From JBCBKZ01 sp039026975 (GTDB lineage: Bacteria; Bacteroidota; Bacteroidia; J057), in contig JBCCLI010000437.1 in assembly GCA_039026975.1 (NCBI GenBank), positions 1 to 5,348 of the forward strand: a stretch of DNA of 5,348 nt, written 5' to 3'. The stretch's first letter is position 1, and each line of letters opens with the position of its first letter. Below are positions 1-5,348 of the stretch, in pieces. Below the pieces are notes generated by a model. The model saw only the letters and a program-made list of their open reading frames with translations, had not been told where the DNA came from and did no database searches. Position numbers and translations under genes: made by a program.

Positions 1-6
1 CTTTTT

Positions 7-22
7 ATTTACGAGTGTAAAT
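7..22. promoter_or_regulatory. Inverted repeat, possible TetR-type operator
   Basis: This is a perfect inverted repeat, ATTTAC-GAGT-GTAAAT, with 6-bp arms and a 4-bp spacer. It lies about 150 bp before the TetR-family gene. The same half-sites recur at 973-990 with a 2-bp spacer. Its position at the very left edge could equally serve a gene outside the window. That it is an operator is inference from symmetry and from proximity to a TetR gene. The differing spacer lengths weaken the idea that both are sites for one protein. Confidence 0.3.
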
Positions 23-100
23 GTACTCTGTTTAACCTGATTACCCCATGAGATAGTTGAACCATCATGATAGTATGAAAGCCTACACCTGAATAAAGAA

Positions 101-149
101 TGCCAAAAAGTTTTTGTAATAGCTCTGTAATCTTTTTTTAAGTTTGGCA
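101..149. repeat. Leader inverted repeats upstream of the TetR gene
   Basis: TGCCAAA at 101-107 is perfectly complementary to TTTGGCA at 143-149. Nested in the left part is the short palindrome CAAAAA-G-TTTTTG (104-116). AAG at 108-110 could also pair with CTT at 132-134 to lengthen the stem. The right arm ends 24 bases before the start codon at 174. The structure could be a folded leader RNA, or a chance product of A/T runs. No function is claimed. Confidence 0.25.
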
Positions 150-173
150 GGAGCATACAAGATATAATTCTTT

Positions 174-770
174 ATGAAGTCCAAGCAAGAAGAGATCATA
201 AACATAGCGGCTGGTTTATTTCATGAGTATGGTTTTAAAGGAACTACGCTCCAGATGATAGCGCAGAAAATGAATATGGAGGCTCCTAGCCTTTACAATC
301 ATATCAATTCTAAGGATCAAATCCTTTCAGAAATCCTCCTCCCTGTAGCCAAGGCTTTTATGACTAAGATGGATCAGATAAGCTCCTCCCAGGTATCTGC
401 CTTAGATAAACTGGAAAGACTTATCTCTTTTCACGTCTCCCTATCTCGTGAGAAACCTCACCAGATGGCACTCATGATTCATGACTGGCATTACCTAAAG
501 AAAAAGGAGAAGGAAGCATTCATAGCCCATAGAAATACATATGAAGAGAAATTTGTAGCTATCATCCAACGGTCAGTGGAAAATGGACAGATCAGAGACT
601 TAGACGTAAGCATCATTCTTTTCAACCTACTTACCACACTCAGATCTATGTATGCCTTTGTATTGAGGTACAAAGACTATAATACCATAGACTTGGAAGA
701 GAATATCAAAAATGTGCTACTAAACGGCATTAAAAAGGACAGTCCTGGCTTTGGGACAAGCATGGGGTAA
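174..770 (+). CDS. TetR/AcrR-family transcriptional regulator
   Basis: This is a 198-residue one-component DNA-binding repressor of usual family length. Residues 5-51 form the TetR_N domain: the stretch from ATTLFHEYG-like residues 12-20 through T24-T25 leads into the helix-turn-helix, and the hallmark SLYNHINSKDQIL (39-51) closes it. Residues about 75-165 are the helical ligand-binding and dimerisation domain. The segment KPHQMALMIHDWHYLKKKEKEAF (94-116, read in two parts) followed by a GQIR turn at 138-141 resembles the C-terminal type found in KstR2-like regulators of acyl-CoA or aromatic catabolism. The ligand cannot be read from sequence. The ATG at 174 is the first in frame after the stop at 165-167. 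An AGGAG at 149-153 is too distant to be a normal ribosome site, as is common in Bacteroidota. Inverted repeats sharing ATTTAC/GTAAAT lie on both sides (7-22 and 973-990) and suggest local control, which is inference. No terminator follows the gene. Confidence 0.93.
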   Translation: MKSKQEEIINIAAGLFHEYGFKGTTLQMIAQKMNMEAPSLYNHINSKDQILSEILLPVAKAFMTKMDQISSSQVSALDKLERLISFHVSLSREKPHQMALMIHDWHYLKKKEKEAFIAHRNTYEEKFVAIIQRSVENGQIRDLDVSIILFNLLTTLRSMYAFVLRYKDYNTIDLEENIKNVLLNGIKKDSPGFGTSMG

Positions 771-1121
771 CAGCAATTTCAAGTTTGAAAGAAGGCAAGG
801 CCTACCTCAGATAAGGTAGCGCTGGAAGATGAAAGACAATGTGTTAAGCCTTATGTACATAGTTAATAACCGAAAAACACGTCCGACCAAGTAGATATAT
901 TTTGCAAATGGGCTTCTAATACATATATTTCATTCATTAAAAGAGAGTAACATACCTAATAACCAGTTTCTGTCATTTACCTGTAAATGATATACGTTCT
1001 CCATACTGGTAAAAGGAATCCAATCATCAGGATACCCAAGTCCCTTTTTTGATTAACACTTAATAAGCATCTAAACAGTCCTCTCTGGACTTATGGTATG
1101 CTATTCCTAACTCCTAAAATC
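771..1121. other. Long intergenic region between TetR and SnoaL-like genes
   Basis: This 351-bp gap has no convincing coding sequence on either strand. It contains several short palindromes: TTTCAA-GT-TTGAAA (777-790) just after the TetR stop, a 6-bp stem CTACCT/AGGTAG (802-819) without a T-run, and TATGTACATA (852-861). The strongest is the 18-bp inverted repeat at 973-990, listed separately. It presumably holds the promoter of the SnoaL-like gene, but I could not find a good match to either a sigma-70 promoter or the Bacteroidota TTTG/TAnnTTTG pattern. Confidence 0.6.
973..990. promoter_or_regulatory. Perfect 18-bp inverted repeat, possible operator
   Basis: TCATTTAC-CT-GTAAATGA has perfect 8-bp arms around a 2-bp spacer, a size typical of dimeric regulator sites. 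It is framed by a second, outer inverted repeat, ACCAGT (962-967) and ACTGGT (1005-1010). It lies about 130 bp before the preferred start of the SnoaL-like gene and about 200 bp after the TetR gene. No T-run follows, so it is not a standard terminator. The TetR-family protein encoded upstream is the obvious candidate binder, but this is inference. Confidence 0.45.
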
Positions 1122-1889
1122 ATGGAAAATATCAACCAACATAAAGAACTTATTCTCTCTTTTTACAAAGAAGTCATCGCAAATAGAAATACAGAATTAG
1201 CTAAGGAAATCATAGCTGAAGATTATATCCAGCATAATCCTACACTGAAAACGGGTATTTCAGGGATACTGGAAGCTATAGCGTTTCTAAAGCAGCTACC
1301 TGATAAGAAAGTTTCCCAGTCCCCCATAAAACGGATCATCTGTGATCAGAACTTTGTAGCTACCCACCTTCTAGTAGAGATGGGGAATACTAAGGAATTG
1401 GTCATAGATCTATTCCGAATACAAGGGGGGAAAATTCAAGAGCATTGGGATGCAATAGAAAGCTATCCAGGAGAAACTGAACGGGTGGATAACCTAGTGG
1501 ATGGTCCAAGTGAAATAAGAGACCAGTATCTTACCCAGGAAAACAAAAGAATAGTTCTTGATTTCATTCAGATGGTTTGGGCCAAGAAAAATCTAAGCCT
1601 ATTGTCGGACTTTCTGCACCCTACTTTCATATATCACCATACGGATGTGAAAGCAGGCTTGAGCGGATTTCAACAGTTTCTAGCCCAAGCCGGTGGAATA
1701 AATGTACAGACCATTCACCGAGTAATTGGGGAAGGAAATTTTGTCCTTACCCAATTGGAAGGAAGTGATGGAGAAAGGAGGACTGTGCATTATCAGTTGT
1801 ATCACCTTGAAGGAAGTAAGATATCAGATTGCTGGACTGTAAGCCAGGAATTCCCTGATAAAATGGCCCATAGTAACGGAATGATCTAA
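1122..1889 (+). CDS. Tandem SnoaL-like (NTF2-fold) domain protein
   Basis: This 255-residue protein is a fusion of two homologous SnoaL-like domains (about 1-118 and 138-255). Both are related to the group annotated as predicted SnoaL-like aldol-condensation enzymes (COG4922). Matching landmarks are QHN (37-39) and YHH (171-173), KTGISG (43-48) and KAGLSG (177-182), and the end motifs HWD (108-110) and CWT (237-239). Domain 2 finishes with the family-style tail P...MAHSNGMI, while domain 1 runs into the linker DNLVDGP (123-129). The HWD aspartate of domain 1 is a threonine in domain 2, so domain 2 may have lost catalysis. There is no signal peptide or membrane segment, so it is probably cytoplasmic. 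The substrate is unknown, and a non-enzymatic binding role is possible. I chose the ATG at 1122 because MENINQHKELILSFYKEV is a typical family beginning. An in-frame ATG at 1098 would add eight hydrophobic residues with no family match. Neither start has a clear ribosome site. Confidence 0.85.
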   Translation: MENINQHKELILSFYKEVIANRNTELAKEIIAEDYIQHNPTLKTGISGILEAIAFLKQLPDKKVSQSPIKRIICDQNFVATHLLVEMGNTKELVIDLFRIQGGKIQEHWDAIESYPGETERVDNLVDGPSEIRDQYLTQENKRIVLDFIQMVWAKKNLSLLSDFLHPTFIYHHTDVKAGLSGFQQFLAQAGGINVQTIHRVIGEGNFVLTQLEGSDGERRTVHYQLYHLEGSKISDCWTVSQEFPDKMAHSNGMI

Positions 1890-1903
1890 GAATGGAACTT
1901 GAT

Positions 1904-1931
1904 TCCAGATCAGGAAATCCAGGTCAGGAAA
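1904..1931. repeat. Tandem 14-bp direct repeat, two copies
   Basis: Two adjacent 14-bp units, TCCAGATCAGGAAA (1904-1917) and TCCAGGTCAGGAAA (1918-1931), differ at one base. They sit between the stop of the SnoaL-like gene and the terminator hairpin. TTCCTGA at 1984-1990, on the other side of the hairpin, is complementary to the TCAGGAA in each unit. This is probably a small local duplication. Confidence 0.6.
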
Positions 1932-1942
1932 CAATAAGTATC

Positions 1943-1980
1943 AGCATCCCATGCAGCAGCTTGGGATGCTTCATTCTTTC
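1943..1980. terminator. Bidirectional intrinsic terminator between convergent genes
   Basis: Perfect 9-bp arms AGCATCCCA (1943-1951) and TGGGATGCT (1962-1970) enclose a 10-base loop. On the + strand the T-rich TCATTCTTTC follows. On the - strand the reverse side reads GATACTTATTGTTTCC, also T-rich. The hairpin lies between the stops of the SnoaL-like gene (+) and the Lrp gene (-), where a shared terminator is expected. The T-tracts are interrupted, so its efficiency is uncertain. Confidence 0.75.
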
Positions 1981-1997
1981 TGCTTCCTGAGAAAATC

Positions 1998-2462
1998 CTA
2001 AATCGCTATTTCTGTACTCTCCTTGGAAGTAGACAGCACAATCATACTTTGGACACTCCCTAAATCAGAAATCAGAGTAAGCTTATTCAGGATAAAAGTT
2101 TCATAGGCTTCTACATCCTGCACCACGATCTTCAATAAATAATCAAAATTTCCAGATATCCTGTGGCACTCTAGCACCTCTCCGAATCCATCTATAGTTT
2201 TCACAAACCTATCCAGATAGTTTCGTGTATGCCCCTTTAGGGTAAGACCAATAAACACCGTCTGCTTAAAGCCTAACTTCCTCCGATTTAGTAAGGCTAT
2301 GTACTTCCCTATAAGTCCTTCCCTTTCTAGGCGCTTTATTCTTTCAAAGATGGGGGTAACTGTCATTCCTAGCAAAGAGGCTATCCGCTTATTAGTCTGG
2401 TTACCTTCCTTTTGTAGTAGGCGTAGAATTTTCAAATCTGTCTCATCCGGGAGATAACTCAT
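1998..2462 (-). CDS. Lrp/AsnC-family transcriptional regulator
   Basis: This 154-residue protein has the standard length and two-domain build of Lrp/AsnC regulators. Residues about 6-55 form the winged helix-turn-helix: DETDLKILRLLQKEG (6-20) starts the domain, RIASLLGMTVTPIFERIKRL (26-45) includes the recognition helix, and EGLIGKYIALLN is the wing. Residues about 68-145 are the RAM ligand and oligomerisation domain, with the typical GFGEVLECHRISGNFDYLL (92-110). Family members sense amino acids or related metabolites and act as octamers or dimers wrapping DNA. The gene is divergent from the E1 dehydrogenase gene with 234 bp between them. In Pseudomonas putida the Lrp homologue BkdR is divergent from, and activates, the branched-chain 2-oxoacid dehydrogenase operon, so a similar role here is a reasonable inference. 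AT-rich Lrp-like sequences lie just upstream of its start. The effector is unknown. Confidence 0.93.
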   Translation of the reverse strand: MSYLPDETDLKILRLLQKEGNQTNKRIASLLGMTVTPIFERIKRLEREGLIGKYIALLNRRKLGFKQTVFIGLTLKGHTRNYLDRFVKTIDGFGEVLECHRISGNFDYLLKIVVQDVEAYETFILNKLTLISDLGSVQSMIVLSTSKESTEIAI

Positions 2463-2474
2463 AAGCTAAATATG

Positions 2475-2489
2475 TAGAAAATTTTTATC
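2475..2489. promoter_or_regulatory. Candidate Lrp-type binding site 1
   Basis: TAGAAAATTTTTATC agrees with 13 of 15 positions of the E. coli Lrp consensus YAGHAWATTWTDCTR. It begins 13 bases upstream of the Lrp gene start at 2462, where autoregulatory sites are often found. The local sequence is very AT-rich, so chance matches are likely, and the E. coli consensus may not apply to this organism. Confidence 0.3.
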
Positions 2490-2546
2490 CTGAATATAAT
2501 GAATAGGGTCTTTTAAAGACTATTTTTCTTTACTATATCTAATTTA

Positions 2547-2561
2547 AAGAAAATTATTATA
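2547..2561. promoter_or_regulatory. Candidate Lrp-type binding site 2
   Basis: AAGAAAATTATTATA also agrees with 13 of 15 positions of YAGHAWATTWTDCTR. Its centre is 72 bp from that of site 1, close to seven helical turns, as would suit one oligomer binding both sites on the same DNA face. The same caveat about AT-rich background applies. Confidence 0.28.
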
Positions 2562-2617
2562 GCATATTAGATTTTTTACCGAAATAAGAACCTGCAAATC
2601 CTCATATTACGTATATT

Positions 2618-2645
2618 TACAATAGTTAGTGTACTAACTATTGTA
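2618..2645. promoter_or_regulatory. Perfect 28-bp inverted repeat before the E1 gene, likely operator
   Basis: Arms TACAATAGTTAGT and ACTAACTATTGTA are perfectly complementary over 13 bp around the 2-bp spacer GT. The repeat ends 51 bp before the E1 start codon and 156 bp from the Lrp start. No T-run follows, so it is not a standard terminator. The core TTAGT-GT-ACTAA with extended arms has the size and symmetry of a dimer or double-dimer site such as those of TetR-family repressors. It overlaps the candidate -35 hexamer at 2641-2646. Which protein binds is not known. Confidence 0.55.
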
Positions 2646-2669
2646 CTCATCCATAAATAGCACACTAAT
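2641..2669 (+). promoter_or_regulatory. Possible promoter of the E1 dehydrogenase gene
   Basis: TTGTAC (2641-2646) and ACTAAT (2664-2669) are spaced by 17 bp and would place transcription start about 20 bases before the ATG at 2697. The -10 match is only moderate, and Bacteroidota use a different -7/-33 consensus, which I do not see clearly here. The overlap with the 28-bp inverted repeat would fit repression. Confidence 0.2.
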
Positions 2670-2696
2670 TAACATAGCTGAATAAAGAGAACTAGC

Positions 2697-4775
2697 ATGG
2701 GAGCATTAGTAAAACATAGATTGTTAAATAAGGAGCTTTCCCCTTCTGAGAATGAATGGAAGAAAGCATTTTTTCTATTCTGCCAGGCAAAGGCCATGAC
2801 AGAATTATATGAAAACAACTTCAAGCTAGTTTCCAAGTATGTTCACGCTACTTCCAGAGGTCATGAAGCTATCCAAATAGCAGTAGGCATGCAGCTTCTT
2901 CCACAAGACTATGTATATCCTTATTACCGTGATGATGCTATGATACTGTCTGTGGGTATGAGGCCTCATGACCTTATGCTACAGTTACTAGCCAAGAAAA
3001 GTGATCCCTTTTCGGGAGGAAGAACCTACTACAGTCACCCTAGCTTAAAAGATGAGGATAAGCCCAAAATCCCACACCAGTCTTCAGCCACTGGTATGCA
3101 GGCTATTCCAGCTACCGGGGCTGCTATGGGCATACAGTTTAAAGAACTGAGAAATATAGGAGAAGATGAGAAAGGATTAGTAGTCTGTTCCATAGGGGAT
3201 GCAGCTATTACGGAAGGAGAAGTAGCAGAAGCTTTTCAGATGGCGGCGCTCCGCCAACTGCCCATTTTGTATGTAGTTCAAGATAATGAATGGGATATAT
3301 CTGCTAGTGCAGATGAAATCCGCTCCCAAAATGCATACGAATACATACAAGGCTTTAAAGGCATAGAAGCTTTCAGCATTGATGGTTCTAGCTTTTTGGA
3401 GTGCTATACCACCATAGAAAAAGCGATCAATATTATCCGAGAGGAAAGGAGACCTGTGCTCGTACATGCTAAGGTACCCCTGCTGAACCACCACACTTCT
3501 GGTGTGCGCATGGAATGGTATAGAGATGACATGGAAGAAGCCCAGTCAAGAGATCCCTACCCAGTCTTTATGAAAGAATTACTGGATGCAGGCTTTAGCT
3601 TTGAAGAGCTTAGCAGAATAGAAGAGGATGCAGTAGAGGAAGTACAGACTGATTTTGAAAAAGCGCTACAAGCTGAAGATCCTCAACCTGAAGACTTATT
3701 TACCCATGATTTTGCTCCGAGTCCTGTTACGGAAGAAAAGGGAGAAAGAACCCCCTCCGGTCAGAAAGCGGTCATGGTGGATGCAGCCCTTAAAGCTGTA
3801 GAAGAGTTAATGAATGAGCATGAGGAGTGTCTATTATACGGTCAAGACGTGGGGGCACGCCTAGGAGGTGTCTTCAGAGAGGCTGCTACCCTCGCGCAGA
3901 ATTTTGGGAGTGACAGAGTATTTAACACACCTATACAAGAAGCCTTTATCGTAGGGTCTACCGCAGGGATGAGTGCAGTAGGACTAAAACCTATCGTAGA
4001 AGTACAATTTGCTGATTATATATGGCCTGGTTTAAACCAGCTATTCTCTGAAGTAAGTAGATCCTGTTATTTATCTAATGGGAAATGGCCAGTTTCCATG
4101 GTCCTACGTGTACCCATAGGTGCATATGGAAGCGGAGGACCTTATCATTCTTCATCAGTAGAATCAGTAGTTACTAATATCCGCGGAATTAAGATTGCTT
4201 ATCCCAGTAACGGGGCCGACTTAAAAGGACTTATGAAAGCTGCCTACCATGATCCTAATCCGGTAGTCATCTTTGAACATAAAGGCCTATACTGGTCTAA
4301 AATCCCAGGAACTGAATCAGCCAAAAGAGTTCCCCCGGCAGAAGACTATGTACTTCCCTTTGGAAAGGCTAATGTAGTACAGGAAGTTTCGGAGGACTCT
4401 ACAGAAGATGCTATTTCCATCATCACGTATGGTATGGGCGTTCATTGGGCATTGGAAGCCAGTAAAGCCATGAATGAAAAGGTAGAGATTGTAGACCTGA
4501 GAACTCTTTATCCACTAGATGAAGATACCGTTTTTCAGTCCGTCCGCAAGACAGGAAAATGTTTGGTGGTAACGGAAGAGCCCTCTAATAACTCATTTGC
4601 CAGAAGTTTAGCAGGCCTTATTCAGGAGAAATGCTTTCGCCATCTGGATGCACCTGTGATGACCATAGGAGCTGAGAATCTTCCTGCTATTCCTCTTAAC
4701 AGCACCCTGGAGCAAACCATGATTCCTTCAGCCACAAAAGTACAGACCAAGATAGAAGAGCTATTTACCTATTGA
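2697..4775 (+). CDS. Fused E1alpha-E1beta 2-oxoacid dehydrogenase, probably branched-chain
   Basis: This 692-residue protein joins both subunits of a thiamine-diphosphate E1, which decarboxylates a 2-oxoacid and passes the acyl group to a lipoyl-E2. E1alpha covers about 20-325. YRDDAM (77-82) lies in the N-terminal part. The TPP/Mg motif starts GDAAITEGEVAEAF (167-180) and ends DNEWDIS (196-202). HHTSG (265-269) sits in the usual E1alpha loop. An acidic, proline-containing linker spans about 325-355. E1beta covers about 356-690: the transketolase pyrimidine domain contains TPIQEAFIVG (411-420, with E415 in the TPP-activating glutamate position) and GGPYHSSSVE (480-489, H484), and the C-terminal transketolase domain contains VEIVDLRTLYPLDEDT (596-611). 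Such fusions are common in Bacteroidota. Branched-chain specificity is inferred from overall likeness and the divergent Lrp gene; pyruvate or acetoin remain possible. No E2 or E3 gene is in the window. AAAGAGA (2684-2690) is a plausible ribosome site, and an upstream in-frame stop at 2679-2681 fixes the start. Confidence 0.92.
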   Translation: MGALVKHRLLNKELSPSENEWKKAFFLFCQAKAMTELYENNFKLVSKYVHATSRGHEAIQIAVGMQLLPQDYVYPYYRDDAMILSVGMRPHDLMLQLLAKKSDPFSGGRTYYSHPSLKDEDKPKIPHQSSATGMQAIPATGAAMGIQFKELRNIGEDEKGLVVCSIGDAAITEGEVAEAFQMAALRQLPILYVVQDNEWDISASADEIRSQNAYEYIQGFKGIEAFSIDGSSFLECYTTIEKAINIIREERRPVLVHAKVPLLNHHTSGVRMEWYRDDMEEAQSRDPYPVFMKELLDAGFSFEELSRIEEDAVEEVQTDFEKALQAEDPQPEDLFTHDFAPSPVTEEKGERTPSGQKAVMVDAALKAVEELMNEHEECLLYGQDVGARLGGVFREAATLAQNFGSDRVFNTPIQEAFIVGSTAGMSAVGLKPIVEVQFADYIWPGLNQLFSEVSRSCYLSNGKWPVSMVLRVPIGAYGSGGPYHSSSVESVVTNIRGIKIAYPSNGADLKGLMKAAYHDPNPVVIFEHKGLYWSKIPGTESAKRVPPAEDYVLPFGKANVVQEVSEDSTEDAISIITYGMGVHWALEASKAMNEKVEIVDLRTLYPLDEDTVFQSVRKTGKCLVVTEEPSNNSFARSLAGLIQEKCFRHLDAPVMTIGAENLPAIPLNSTLEQTMIPSATKVQTKIEELFTY

Positions 4776-4801
4776 GACATTATTAGGGATACCCAAAAAA
4801 G

Positions 4802-4840
4802 AAAGAGCATATCCTTAATCAGGGTATGCTCTTTACCTTA
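4802..4840. terminator. Bidirectional intrinsic terminator after the E1 gene
   Basis: Arms 4802-4814 (AAAGAGCATATCC) and 4822-4834 (GGGTATGCTCTTT) pair over 13 bp with a single T-G mismatch that becomes a wobble pair in + strand RNA, around a 7-base loop. The A-run at 4795-4800 becomes a T-run for - strand transcripts, and the + strand side continues ACCTTATTTCTATTT. It lies between the convergent E1 (+) and GMC (-) stops and probably serves both. Confidence 0.8.
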
Positions 4841-4856
4841 TTTCTATTTGACAGTC

Positions 4857-5348
4857 CTAAGTAGAAGAGACTAACTGGCTCTTTCTGGATTGCTCCATGC
4901 TGCCAGGATTCAGGATCATGTCAGCCGCTTTTTCCCCTATCATGATAGAAGGAGCATTCGTATTTCCTGAGGTGATAGCAGGCATGATGGAAGCATCCGC
5001 TACCCGTAGCCCACTTATTCCTTTAACGCGTAATTCAGGATCTACCACAGCCATACTGTCTATCCCCATTTTACAGGTACCTACCATATGATGATAAGTT
5101 CCGCAGGACTTACGGATATAATCCTCTATCTCCTTTTTGGTGGCATTCTTACCAGGCAGAACCTCCACCTTCGTCCACTCCTGCATGGCCTTGGTATAGC
5201 CTAGCTGCTGGCATAGAATAACAGCCTCATATAAAGCATCAAAATCTGCCTGTTCTCCTAAATAGTTAGGATCCAGATAGGGAGAATCAGCAGGATTAGC
5301 AGAATTAAGTTTTAGTTCTCCCCTACTCGCAGGTCTTATCAAGCCGGC
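4857..5348 (-). CDS. GMC-family FAD oxidoreductase, C-terminal part (choline dehydrogenase-like)
   Basis: This gene is cut by the right edge: the open frame runs through 5348 as A-G-L-I-R-P-A-S-R-G, so only about 164 C-terminal residues are present and the FAD-binding N-terminus lies outside. Counting the TTG codon at 5342-5340 as residue 1, the GMC_oxred_C landmarks are clear. SRGELKLNSANP (6-17) precedes LDPNYL (23-28). Next comes the active-site stretch YHHMVGTCKMG (83-93), with H85 as the likely catalytic base. VKGISGLRVADASIMP (106-121) and SGNTNAPSIMIGEKAAD (125-141) finish the domain, with asparagines 127 and 129 in the second active-site strand. The order and wording match choline dehydrogenase BetA-type enzymes, but the family also oxidises other alcohols, so the substrate is open. 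The tail after residue 145 is polar and not part of the domain. It converges on the E1 gene across 81 bp. Confidence 0.92.
   Translation of the reverse strand, partial: AGLIRPASRGELKLNSANPADSPYLDPNYLGEQADFDALYEAVILCQQLGYTKAMQEWTKVEVLPGKNATKKEIEDYIRKSCGTYHHMVGTCKMGIDSMAVVDPELRVKGISGLRVADASIMPAITSGNTNAPSIMIGEKAADMILNPGSMEQSRKSQLVSST

Noticed and set aside
491..673. Open frame of 60 codons on the - strand.
   Set aside because: It is antisense to the TetR ligand-binding domain and has no independent support.
802..819. Stem CTACCT/AGGTAG after the TetR gene as a terminator.
   Set aside because: The stem is only 6 bp and no T-run follows.
1098..1121. An upstream ATG that would lengthen the SnoaL-like protein by eight residues.
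   Set aside because: The extra residues MLFLTPKI do not resemble the family, and the protein from the ATG at 1122 begins as family members do. It remains possible because neither start has a clear ribosome site.
1577..1768. Open frame of 63 codons on the + strand in another frame of the SnoaL-like gene.
   Set aside because: It overlaps the well-supported second SnoaL-like domain and has no recognisable features.
2508..2520. Palindrome GTCTTT-T-AAAGAC upstream of the Lrp gene as an operator.
   Set aside because: It is short, in AT-rich DNA with many chance palindromes, and has no second copy in the window.
3177..3494. Open frame of 105 codons on the - strand.
   Set aside because: It lies wholly inside the E1 gene opposite its TPP-binding region, and its translation resembles no known family.
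4897..5091. Open frame of 64 codons on the + strand.
   Set aside because: It is antisense to the highly conserved GMC C-terminal domain and has no independent support.
5340..5342. TTG as a start codon for a short 161-residue GMC protein.
   Set aside because: The reading frame stays open to the window edge with residues that fit the GMC C-terminal domain, so this is an internal leucine of a gene cut by the boundary.
1..5348. A new defence, mobile or secondary-metabolite system.
   Set aside because: All coding regions belong to familiar families, spacing and terminators are ordinary, and there are no transposase, integrase, phage, toxin or CRISPR-like sequences. A SnoaL-like gene alone does not indicate a polyketide cluster.

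Overview
The window is about 40% GC and carries four complete genes and one gene cut by the right edge, arranged +, +, -, +, -. The likely source is a member of the Bacteroidota, perhaps a Cytophagales-type marine bacterium. This rests on three things: the alpha-beta fused E1 dehydrogenase in the style common there, the weak or absent Shine-Dalgarno sequences, and the general protein style. It is an inference, not a proven assignment.

Layout, left to right. Positions 1-173 are a leader with short palindromes. 174-770 (+) encodes a TetR/AcrR-family repressor. 771-1121 is a long gene-poor gap holding a perfect 18-bp inverted repeat. 1122-1889 (+) encodes a protein made of two tandem SnoaL-like (NTF2-fold) domains. 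A bidirectional terminator hairpin follows at 1943-1970. 1998-2462 (-) encodes an Lrp/AsnC-family regulator. A 234-bp divergent control region (2463-2696) contains Lrp-like AT-rich sites and a perfect 28-bp inverted repeat. 2697-4775 (+) encodes a single-chain E1alpha-E1beta thiamine-diphosphate 2-oxoacid dehydrogenase, probably for branched-chain 2-oxoacids. A second bidirectional hairpin lies at 4802-4834. From 4857 to the right edge (-) is the C-terminal part of a GMC-family FAD oxidoreductase resembling choline dehydrogenase.

How the parts may work together. The clearest unit is the divergent Lrp/E1 pair, which resembles the BkdR/bkd arrangement of Pseudomonas: an Lrp-type regulator next to, and likely controlling, a branched-chain 2-oxoacid dehydrogenase gene. 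The TetR gene is bracketed by two inverted repeats that share the half-site ATTTAC/GTAAAT, so it may control itself or a gene to the left, and the SnoaL-like gene to the right. The GMC gene converges on the E1 gene behind a shared terminator and is probably a separate transcription unit.

I see no mobile element, CRISPR array, RNA gene or defence-type cassette. The region looks like ordinary metabolic and regulatory chromosome. Its most distinctive content is the set of strong palindromes in the control regions and the diverged second SnoaL domain.
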